A stretch of DNA of 64,000 nt from Apricaphanius iberus. Taxonomy: Eukaryota > Chordata > Actinopteri > Cyprinodontiformes > Aphaniidae. The DNA is taken from positions 625,001-689,000 of the forward strand of contig JAPXFQ010000344.1 of assembly GCA_028564705.1 (NCBI GenBank), given 5' to 3'. Made by a program: the position numbers and the translations under genes. Shown here one piece after another: positions 35,044 to 47,000 of the stretch. Every line of letters starts with the position of its first letter. The first letter of the stretch is position 1. The notes below the pieces were generated by a model. It saw nothing but the letters and a program-made list of their open reading frames with translations. It ran no database searches and was not told the origin of the DNA.

Positions 35044-38000
35044 AAGTAAAAATGTGCATTTTAATGTATCGCAGCACTTGAGCTCATGTGACTGTGTCTG
35101 TTTATTTTAAAACATGAAATAATTCTGTGCTCGCAGGATATAAAGGAGCTAAACTTGACGGATAACCCCGAATGGGAGGGAGAGAGGAGAAATACAAAAG
35201 GAGACAGATATGAGGACATGCACTGCGGCATGTTTATCTGCCCTGTTGTTGGGTTGGAGATGAATGGAAAGCACAGGTAAACACAATAATTTGAACGTAA
35301 CAATGGGTAATAAAGACTTTAAAAGAAAAACCAAATATTTTTTATGTAGCTTCACTTTATTATATTATTAAAAGGCCAAATCTTCTGTTTTCAGGGGTAC
35401 ATTGGATGCAGAGAAAACAAAAAATACAGTTATGCTTTAATTAGGTTATGATAAAGGTGTTTGTTCATATCCCTTTGACAAAAAGTAATTGGTTAAAAGT
35501 TTGGGCAGCATTTTAAAAAGTTAACTAGAATTGTAATCGTGGATACTAAAACTGTTTCCTTTGCTTTAACGTCCAACGATGGGCCGGCAAAAATAAATTA
35601 CAATTGTAGTTGTTTAGGAAATAAGGGCGTGTTCACTCATTTGTATTGGTGTATTCGTGGTGAATACAACCCAGCTAATCCCGCACCATTTTAGTCTCAG
35701 CGGGCACTAATCTTTGTGGCACGTAAATTGCTTATTTCTTTATGCAAGTGTTGCCTCAACCTCTGGATTTCTCCACTCTGACATTGATACAGTCTGTTCT
35801 TATTCTATTCATATTTCTGATGTTATGTTAATTCTACACAATCCATCTGTCTGCATCCTATTCTACGCCTCATGTTTCATCTGACAGTCTTGACACTAAT
35901 ATTCCTGCTAGGATCTGTAGTTGTATCAGAGATCGCTGTATAATCTTTAGGACTGCCACAAACGATTATTTTGATAATCGACTAATCACTAATTATTTTG
36001 CAGATAAGTTGACTAAACGCAGCCTTTGATTTGTGTATAGAAAAACGTTTCTGCTTGCAGCAAGCCCAAGACATAAACACTAGCGCTGCTGTTTCATATC
36101 CCGTCATTGTAGACAGAATATTTTTTCTGTATTCACCGTCATTATGTTCTTAGCGCTTCTTCTCTACACAGTGCAGGAAAGTTTTTTTTTAAGCTACTTT
36201 TTACTTGCTGATTGTTTTGGGGTTCATGCTGCTCATAAACAGCAGAAGAAGCAACAACAACCGCTTTGGATGCTTAAAAAAAGGCAAAGGTGAAGACAAA
36301 TCTGCCAGCAAGCAAAAAAAGACAAAACAAACTAACAAACAAACAAAAATGTTCCTACTCTGTGGATAGAAGTAAGAAGCACCAAGATAATAGTAAACAG
36401 AATTAGAGCTGGGCATTGATTCAAATGTCAAGAACTGATCAGATTCCAATTCTCAGGAGTTGGAATCGGTTATCGCGGTCTGATTCAATCTGTTCCAGTT
36501 CAACATTTGTTCAACCTTTTTTGAAGCTGTTTCCTTAATTACATGGCTGTAATGCAATGAAGCAACACCGAGTAACAGTTCACCAGGTGAAACTGTATTA
36601 ACTCTATCAGATATAAGCCTTAACATTGCTGTAAAAAAAAGAGCAAACTATGTTAAACAATTAAACCGATTTTGGGACTTGTCAATCGTTTCGATTCTTA
36701 GAATTTTTATAAGAATTGATTCAGAATCCATGTTATTTTTTTTATTTTTTTTTTACTACAGCGAATATGTTTCTCTTTGCCGCACAGAGGCCACTCATAA
36801 AAACGGTTGAGCATAAACACAAAGCAGAGCTTTTATCTTGGCTTATTTGTTATGTTTTATTGCATCACAATTCTAGCCACAATAGTATGACTGTGTGGTA
36901 CAACCGCGCTCTCCCAGTGAGAGACCAGCTGGCAGTGGAAATGCTCTCTGAATTACACGTTGGAGCCAACCGGACCAGATCAGACCATGCCGCGTTGTTC
37001 CACTCAGTGGAAACGAAGCTTTAGATTCTTCACAAACTAGAAAAAGCTGGGACACTACTAATGCTTTGTCTGTTTTTGTTTTAGGTTCTGTTACTTGCAG
37101 ACCTGTGGCTGTGTGTTTTCAGACCGGGCCCTTAAGGAGGTTAAAACTGAGATCTGCCATAAGGTAAGTGATATTTCTTTCTTTCTCTAGTTTATTGCCT
37201 TTTAGGGTGTATTCAGAACTCCACTGTTCGGTCCACTTTAATGGACCAGAGTTCGTTTGGAATGTTCCCGGATCTTTTATGCTGGTATGAATACACCCAA
37301 ACGAATCCTGCTGCAGATCAGACAAAGGGAACGAGACCAACTTTTTTTGATGGCCTCGGTCCGGTTCCAAACGGACAGAGGTTCGCTTCGTCTCAATCCG
37401 AACCAACTCCACAATACATCCGCCTTTCTGTCAAATTATTTATACTCTTAACCCATGCGTGTGACTCACAGCGCCACAAATTGATATCCTGTATGCTGTA
37501 GTGAAAGTTGTTTATTCCTGATATTCTGTCTTCTGTTTAATCATGCTGCTGGCAACATATCGGGGGTCAGAGCGCGCAGAACGCATCGTTTCCTTCTGTT
37601 TACTGCACACATTCGCTGTTCTAAATATTCAAACAGAGCATCGGGAAACTTTCATTGCATGAGCTGCTCTGACACACAATTGACGGTAGACCATGACACC
37701 GACAGGACAGTTTTGTCAGAATAAACAGCTGAGTAGTAGATAAACGGGAAAGGACATTATCTACAGTCTGAAGATTCCTGCACTTATCTCTCATGGCTCA
37801 GTCATTGTCCCAACCTTGCCTCTGATCGTAACCACGCATCAGTTCAACAAACCACATCTCCACACATCTTGAAAACTCCGATCCAGTCCTCCTGCTCCGT
37901 GTCTCAGACTTCATTCTGCTGCAGCTCTCGATGCTGGCTGTTAGCTCCGGGGCTAACTCCTCCAGCAGCCCTGCTACAGTTCTTCTCGGTTCCACGGCTC

Positions 38001-41000
38001 AGCTCCATAGCTCGGCCCAGTAATTGCTCACCTCCCAGCCTTGACAGCGCCTTGTCATCTCGCTCCAGCTCTCCTCCACGTCTGGAATGCCCTCGCATCC
38101 ATTCCTGCAGCTCTGATATCCATATAATTTCACAGCTGTTTACCTCCTTTTCCGGGTCTTTGCTAGTTCCGCCCATGTCATGGCTGTCCAATAAGAGCAC
38201 TGATCGTCGCACATGTTGATCTGTTTACAACATATAGTCCATCCATCTATTTCTGAAGCTCTTAATCCTTAAGGGGTCACTTTTCTGGTCTGAATACACC
38301 CTTACTTGCAATTTAAGACAGTTCATGCCTTCACGTGACCAAAAAAGTTGTCACTCTTTCTGTGACCTTTAGCCTTTTATGTTGTCATTAGCGTTCAGCA
38401 TGGCCATCTGCTAGAGTGAAGCTCCAGCTAAATATTACATTACTATGAAAGCTACAGTTTGGTAACACTTGCGAATGGATATTACACACGTGTTATTGCA
38501 ATGGCAATATATTTCCTATATTTTTTAGGCATTTACAACAGATGTGGTCCTGCCTTTCCTGTCTCTGATTGGTTCAATCAATCAATCAAACTTTATTTAT
38601 AAAGCGCTTTTCAAACAAAGTTACTCAAAGTGCTTTACAGATTTAAAATAACCCCATAACCCCCCTTCATAAATAAAATCATCAACGCAAATACAACCCT
38701 CTCCCAACCCAACCCGTCAGCCACACACACACACACACACACACAATATGAGCCTAATATGTGTTGTTGTTGAACCAGTAAGGGACATTTTTTTACGCAC
38801 ACTATGGAGAAATTGGGTTGCATCTATGACCATATAGGTCACACTCTACAGCCCTGTTGTTATTCTTGCTATAACGTTGAATGTTACTGTTTTCATCCGG
38901 GTATTTTTACGGAAGCGCACAACACTGGAGGGCAAAAAGCTTCCACACAGCTATGCAAAGCCGTGCGGTTGTGGTTGAACATTTAGACAAACAAAATAAA
39001 ACCTAAACAATCTTTGTGCAGATAAAAGAAAAAGTCACATAATAAAGCTAACTGTCTGTAGCAGAAAAGCTTCCAGACCGTTTAGTTACAAGCTACGGGA
39101 GGAAACTCCTCAGATATGACCGCCTCTAGATCAGAATGGAGATATCCACAATTATATGATCAACATGCATTGACTTTACGCAGCAAAAGCAAAGAAGACA
39201 TACAATCAATAGGACAACTCCCAGCGCTCGACTCTTCATACACGTTTTTTTACCGATCGATCATCACCACGACAGTTTGAGTCACAACAACCGAGTTAGC
39301 ATTCAGGGTTAGCTAATGACATCGCCGTCAGGCTGAGCGCAGCACCACGGCTTTAAACCGGCGCCCAGAAAGAAATAAAATAATAAACTTACAGCCAACA
39401 TGTAATCAGACAGCCGTTTATACAACCAGTAACATTTAAGAAAGCTAAGATAGCTAAAAGCTAGCCCACAGAGCTAGCTTCCAGACCGTTTCAAATAGCT
39501 GACAAGCTACGGGTAGAAACTCCTCAGATATGACCGTCGCCAGTTCAGTTTACAGATATCTACATTATTTGATCATCACGCCTCAGCTTTACACAGCAGA
39601 AGTAAAGAAGACATACATATATTAACATCAACGTACCTCCAGTGCGGGAGATGAGCAGATTCATTTATCAGACTGGATCCCCAGATGGCTGGATCATCCA
39701 CTCTAATTCAACCTTAGACGGCAGCATATTTCATCAGCTGGAAACCTATTTAATATTATTACTCTTCTTTTTTCTTCTATTTCTGCAGCCTACAGCGCTG
39801 CAAGTTAATCGTGGTGATAGATTTTTCCTTCATTGCCATGTAGCGCTGATCTGTTGACAACTGTCAGCTGACAGTAGTTAGTAGGGGAGATCCGTCTTTC
39901 TGCCCTCCAGAGAGAAGCTGGGAGGCGGGGCTTGGGTGTGTGATGTCAAGTTTCAACGTGTCTACACGACAATTCTTTTTAGTAAGTCTATATGCAGGTA
40001 CAGCTTTTCATCTGTTAGGAATAACACTTGAAGGTAGGGATGAACGACGTTTCGAGTTAAAAAAAATTTGCATTTTTAAAAAATATGTAATACAAGAATG
40101 CCCCAATATTGTTTATATGGATATGAATAGATAAATAGTACGGTTTCTGCCCTCCCATCCCTCCGCCTGTCTCTCTCCTTCCTTTACTTAGTTACACCTC
40201 CCATCCTCCCTGAACGTGAATCTTCCCGTAACTCTGCGGCTGCATTCGTTCTGGAAGTAAACAGCAGGAAGGAGACAGAAGAAGCCAGAGTAGCCGCTGA
40301 TTAGCAGGGCTGAGAACATTCTCACAGAGTTCCGTTAAGCTCATTAATGCCTCTGGTGTAATCAGAACACTGTCTGCCTTTCAGAGCGGACAGAAAGGCA
40401 GAAGCTTGTCTTAGCTGCGCTCAGTGCGTTTTACACCTGTGGTGCATTCAAGGAACGTTCAAAATGTATGGTTAGTTCAGCAATGTAGGAGATTTAAAAC
40501 ACAGAAAATAATACCATAATGCATAAACTTCTGTTTAATGCAAAAACAACAACAACTATATTCTCTATTAATTTCGTCTTCTTGGCCTCTCAGAACCAAA
40601 CTGAATTTCAACATCAGCCCACACTTGCCTAAAACGGTACTTTTTAATAGCAAAGCTATTACTATTTTGGTTTGGAAAAAAAAAACCTTATTGTATTCAA
40701 GAAAGTAAAATTTATATATGCTGATATTTTTTTGAAAATAAAAGTGCTTCTGTTTCTTAATTTCTTTTTTGTCAATAGTTTTTGTGGAAGACAAATATCT
40801 AGATGTGTATCGAATTTCAGCTGAAAAATATCGACATATAACTTTAGGTCCATGTCGTCCAGTCCTAAAGGTAATCTCATTAATCTGTCAACAGTACTTT
40901 GTAATATAGGTGGGTTATTTTCATTAGTAAGATGGTGCTGAAAAAGAGTGCTTATTTTTACGATGACTAAGGAGGCTTCAGGCTTCAAAACAATGTTTTT

Positions 41001-44000
41001 ATTAACTTAAATAATTGTTCCATCAGCCATTAAAACTGTTTAGTGGTCATATAAATATTTTTTCTTCCATTATTTAAAGAGACTATTCTTTATTTTAGCC
41101 ACAAATAAATATATAAAATTTTTAAACTTCATCCTCTAGGGGTGTACAAAGCAGTCGGTATTTGTATTCTTATTTGCTGAGCAGAGGGTTATTTTTATTT
41201 AAGTAAAATTCAAAATAGTCATAAGAGTCTTTTTTTCACATTACACTTTTAATTTACGTTATTATCCATTTATATAATTATGGAAATGCAATATTGGTTT
41301 ATCTTTCAATGGATATGTAATGGGAACGTCATTGAAATGAGACCAACATAAGGGCCACTGCGGCCATAAAAACTAAAAAGAAAAAGAACAGTTGGTTCTT
41401 TGTGGTTGAATGCCGCAAAGACTTATGGGTAATTTGTTTGTGTTAATTGTGGAAGTTATCTATTGTACGTTATAGCTTGTGTTCCAACTGTAGCCATGCT
41501 CCTTTGCAAGCCGCTGAGTTGTGTTTTTGTCAGTGTTTTGTGGTTACTGACCGCGCACCATCATAGAGACGGCGCTGCACAGGAGTTAAGTGTCTGCTGT
41601 GACTCTTGTGATCGTGTGGTGTAAGAACGCGAGGAGTGCAAACAAACTTTTCTCTCCGGTGACTCCTTTCCTGGTGGTGTCAAGCTAGAAAATTTCCTTG
41701 CTCCTGAACACAAATATTTCGTAAAATATTTGTTTGACATTATTATTCGTGCAGATCGTATTATTTGTGCCTTTCCGAATGCCATATTCATGTTTGGCTG
41801 CACCCCTAGTCCTGACCAGTAGAATGAGCCCTGGCCTTTTTTTTACAGCAGTTGTCTCTATATGCCTGTAAATTCACTAGAATAGTGAGTGCTCAGGTCA
41901 AACAAGCAGATTTCCTGAGTGCTTTCCAGGGGCAGCTTAATGCGGAATGACGTCATGTTCACACTCAGGTGTAGCGTTTGCTGTCTCCATCATAAACAGC
42001 TGCTTAACTTTATTTATTTATTCTCACATTTATTTATTTTTTAAATTTAAAACTGTATTTCCTCACTTATTTATTTGTCAATTTTGGCAGAGATGGTCCT
42101 CCATACATATGGTCCATTTTAAAATGTCAAAAAAAAGCAGATTTGTCCTTTTGTATCAATTCCTGTAATTTAAAAAATATTCAACACTTTCTCTAGTAGA
42201 GAGCGAGACAAAAAAAATTAGTTTTAGCAGATGGCAAAATTGTTTATGAGTCAAGGAGCTTTTTTTTTTACAACGTAAATTCTTCCTCCATATACTGTAT
42301 TGACCTGAATTTAGGACAAGGTTTATTTTCAATTTAAAACAATGTAAAAATATCAGGTCATCTTATAATCGGGGTATAATCATTGACTCAGGCTGATAGT
42401 TGTTGTTACACGACTATAACAGCAGGGGGTGCCAGAGTGGCTTTTGTCTGGAGATCATGCTCTCATACCATCTGGAAAAATTCAAAAACCAGATCTACTT
42501 CGGCTGTTTTAATGGATTCTCAGGGCAAGAGATGAAGCAACAGCAGGAAGCATTATCAGTTTCTTTAAAAGTTGGTGCATTTCTAATGCTTTAGAAAATC
42601 CACATTCTGTGGGAGGAGACAGGACCTCAGCGAGGCAGAAGACCTCTGTGAGTAAAAGCCTCATGCAGACTTTTGATGCGTCATGTGTCTTTTAATTTGA
42701 CATGTCATGAGTAAAGTTTTGACACTTTGCATTGCAGTTCTGCCCAGTTTAGTTTAGTATTGCTAGTATTATTGAATGAGTTCTCTTTTTCTCAATTAGT
42801 CTTGGAAAAGGGGGGTCATCTTATAATGGGGTCATCCTTTATTCAGGTCAATACGGTACGTCTGTAAATGCAGTCCTGTGGAGAAAAAAAACTGATTGCA
42901 AAAATTGGTCTCATTTTTTCAAAGGACAATTTAGAATGACCTTCTCGTTTAAAGTGTGCTATACAAAAAAAAAGGTTTTCCTTGTGTAGTACATTAAAAA
43001 GCAAAAATTGAATGCTGCACAAACACCCATTGTTGACGAGCAGGCGAAGATTTGGACTTCCTTTGTAGTTACATTATCTGGGCACCTTGAAGTTATTGTT
43101 GACTCTAAACCTCTGTGCATACTTAGGGACTCTAAAAGTAAAGTGATAAACTAAGCACAAGATTGGCTGGAATGGGTACATAGGCAGGTAAAAGACCTCA
43201 AACACTACAGCAGCTCTACAAAAGAATTACTGAAAATGAAACGAAGGGATTTGGTTGATATAGTGTTCACCTTTTAGATGGACTTTTCTGGATTTCCTTT
43301 CTGACCCAATTTGAGCCACGGGGGAATCTCGCAGAATTGGAATTACAACCTATTTTAGATTTTGACCTTTTTTTGTTTTTACATAACTTTGAGTAATTAG
43401 AGAAGAAACAGAATCTGGCCTCTTTTTCTGCCTCAGTTGAAGAGGTAAAGGTATGTTAAAGGCATTCATGGATTAGTTTCTGTAGTTTGTCTGAAAAAAA
43501 GAGCTTAAACTACCAGTAATAGTCTTTCTCATGAGAAACGACCCTCTCCGTTGGGACCTCAGCTTGTATGGGCATGTCACATATTATCTTATGGGTCTAG
43601 CATGCTGGCTGTGTGTACAGACTTTATTTTTAGATGTTCTTTTGCCTGGCATGGAAGAAAATGCTTCATTTTAAAATGCTTAATGGAAAAATATGGAGAA
43701 CGCGAGAAAATGTTGAACATTTAACCTAAAATGTTTGCCATGCCTTTTTGTTTATTTTCAGCTTGCAGTTTTATCCAACTTTGTTTTTCTTCACTTTTAC
43801 TGTAGATGAGGAATATCAGATTATCTGTCCTGAACATATAAGAAAAAGAGCCCTAAAGTGTTTGTGTAAAAGTTATAAACAAATATTTCTATAAAAATAG
43901 ATTTAGCTGAGCTTTCTTGTTTTCTTTTCTGCTTATGTGCATTTCTTTTAAATGTATTTCACGAACACAAGAATAAAAATCACTCGGCAACTTTGCAACT

Positions 44001-47000
44001 TAATACTCTTTATGGTGCTTGACGGAGAAGATGACGAAGAGAGCCAAGGAAATTCAAGAATGGTATATAGAGTAGGGGTCTTGAATATTGAGACTATGAC
44101 AGATAAAGCTAGAGAGCTAGTAAAGTAAATATTGGAAATACATAATCACTCACTTTTCATAATAGTGCAAAACTAAGACAAACAAATGTGGGTAAAAAGA
44201 AACAAAGGAAAATCTGTCCATTAAGTTTAGCATATCTCTCTATCTGTAGTATTGCACGGTAAACGGAGCACTATCCAATTGGCTGAAGTGACTAGTTTTA
44301 AGACTAATTTGGTGTCACCTGGTCACATGACCTGGAAGCTATTAAAGGAATACCTGAAATATTACATTAAAATATCAAATATTCTATGCTTTCATGTAAA
44401 ATACATTTGTGTCTTGTTCTTTAGATGTAAGACATTTCAGGACTATGTCCTGGTAACATGAACTGCAAGTTATCACATGTTTACAGCAACATATTATTAA
44501 GAAATATTACATATGTTATAGGGCTGAACGATTAATTGCATTTGCAATTAAATGGCGATTTGGTAAAATGCGAATTCCTAATCTCAAAGGCTGCGATTTG
44601 ACTTGACGTAAACATATCTGCTAAAGTCACGTGACTTGCAAACAACGCAGGGAGAGAAGGAAAAGTTTCACTTTAACCAGTTATAAAATGACCAAAAGCT
44701 TAACAGAATCCAACTCTACACAATAGTTGGTACCAAAGAGGAACAGTACATCAGTTGTGAGAAATTATATCTGCTATGAAAACGTTGATGCTGCGCAACC
44801 CCAGGTATTATGCAGAACCCGTCTTTGTATTGTTGCTGCCTCACGAGGTAGGCTACAGTACGAACCTTTATCAACACCTAAAAACATCACACCACCATAT
44901 ATGAGAGTTGCACGGCTAAACTGACCGCCACCAGTGTTTCAATTTCCAGTAAACAAACTTCGAGGTGACAGGGATCGCTGACCGAGCTGTTTAAAAGAAT
45001 CTCTCCTTACGAACATAAAAAACGGCACACGGAAATAATTTGTGCTAAAACGGGTTTTATAGCCAAAAGTAAGCTTTGTTAACCATGATGAATAAACTAG
45101 GATTCAATCTCACACACACATTTTAGCCACATTTTACCTGCGCTGTATAAAAAATGCAGACAGAAAGGTAAAGCCGCACCGAAAACAGTGGAGTATTTTG
45201 CAACAAATGACCTGAGATCAAACCGCTCTACGGAGTCATACCAGAGTCTGTAAGTGCATTAGATCGATGTAGAATTAAAAATCAGAGCTTGTTCCTTCAA
45301 GCATCCTATTTCCTGGATAACCACACGGAGGAAAACATTGCAGCTGGAGGGAATTATTAGCTGGGATCAAAAGGAAGAAAACCTTGATTGCAGAACGAAA
45401 CCGATGACCATCGAGTGTGATGATTAAAAGTAGATAAAGTTGTTAATATTTGCCTTTGTCTTAAAATAAGTAAATCAGCTAATGGAATAGAATAAATTAT
45501 GTATAAAAATCTGTTTATAATACACAATATTTTTGATTACATTAATTAAAAAATGCATGACAAAAGCCCCAGAAAAATAATTGCACTTTAAATCGCAATC
45601 GCAATATTGAAGAAAAAAAATCGCAATTAGATTATTTTCCAAAATCGTTCAGCCCTAATATGGTATTTATTTATTTGTAAATCGGTGTCCCATGTTCCTC
45701 GGGCGTCGAGCAGCAATTATCCATATTTTTGGGTTACTTTATTATTAAATCTCACAGGTATTTCCGGGGATGCATGGAGATTTTATCGAAAACCAACCCT
45801 AACCAAAACCACCGCCTTCAGGAGTGATCCTTCGGCGAGGATGTATTCACTCTATCAGTACAGTTCTGGTTGAGACTTTTAATGAAATCTCCGCTTTAAT
45901 GAAGCGGATATCCATCGAATATATAACTTAAAACTGTTATTGCGGTCTTTGCAGCATGTAGTGAGACAGCGAGAGCATTAAGGGTGTCCGCCCAACCAGC
46001 CAGCCATTTTTGTTTTTGCAACGGCATCATCGCCGACACCTGCGCTTTCTCCCTGCAGCTGAAGTGTGAATGTCAGAAAGCCTGACACCGCTGCACTTCA
46101 TACAACCACGTTGTAACATGCCACTTTACATCCCCAGTAACGGCGTTGAAAAAATAGGAAAAGTAATTAATTAGATTACTCCGTTACCTAAAAGATAATG
46201 CAGTTAGTAACAATGTTACAGATACACTGATGAGTCTGAAACTTAAAATCGACAGATGGTCATGACCCGCAGGTAGGATGAGTTAAAAGAGAAGCAGAAA
46301 TTCTGTAGTGAACTGGATGATTTGATACAGTCAATCCCCACTATTGAGAGGGTTGTGATTGGTGCAGACGTTAATTGACATGTAGGTGAAGGGAATAGAG
46401 GTGATGAGAGAGTGATGGGCAGGTTTTGTATCCAGGATAGGAACAGAAGAACACATGGTGTTAGACTTTGTGAATAGGCTTTTGTAAACACTTTGTTCCA
46501 GAAGAGGCCGGAACATAGGGTGACTTATAAGAGAGTAGGTAGGAGCACGCAGGTGGACTACATCTTATATAGACGTTGGGATCTGATTGAGATTAGTGAC
46601 TGCACAGTAGTTGTGGGCGAGAGTGTGGCTAGACAGCATATGGACGGTGGTCAGTAGGATGAAACTGATGGTGAGGAAGGTGAAGAGGACAAAGACAGAG
46701 CACAGGACTAAGTGGTGGAAACTGAAAAAGGAATTGTGAGGTTTGCAGGGAGGATCTTTTTTATGTTCATTTTGTTTCGATTTCTATTATCTCAAATAAT
46801 CTTATGATTATGCAAAAATAGGAAAGTTGTTGTTTTTTTTACCTCTTTTATGCTTACAGTTTTGGCTACAGCTGTTGCCTTGCTCAGTGCCCACATATCA
46901 CAACAAATTAAAACAAAAATACAGCAAACTAGAAGACAGCAATCAAAGGACTAACAGAAACAAAAGTATGCAAGTGTCACAATATAACTACACTAACAAA

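Noticed and set aside
37869..38219. Overlapping frames of 116 and 102 codons on opposite strands
   Set aside because: They fall inside a non-autonomous DNA element (37204-38303) and have Ser/Pro/Leu-rich composition without motifs.
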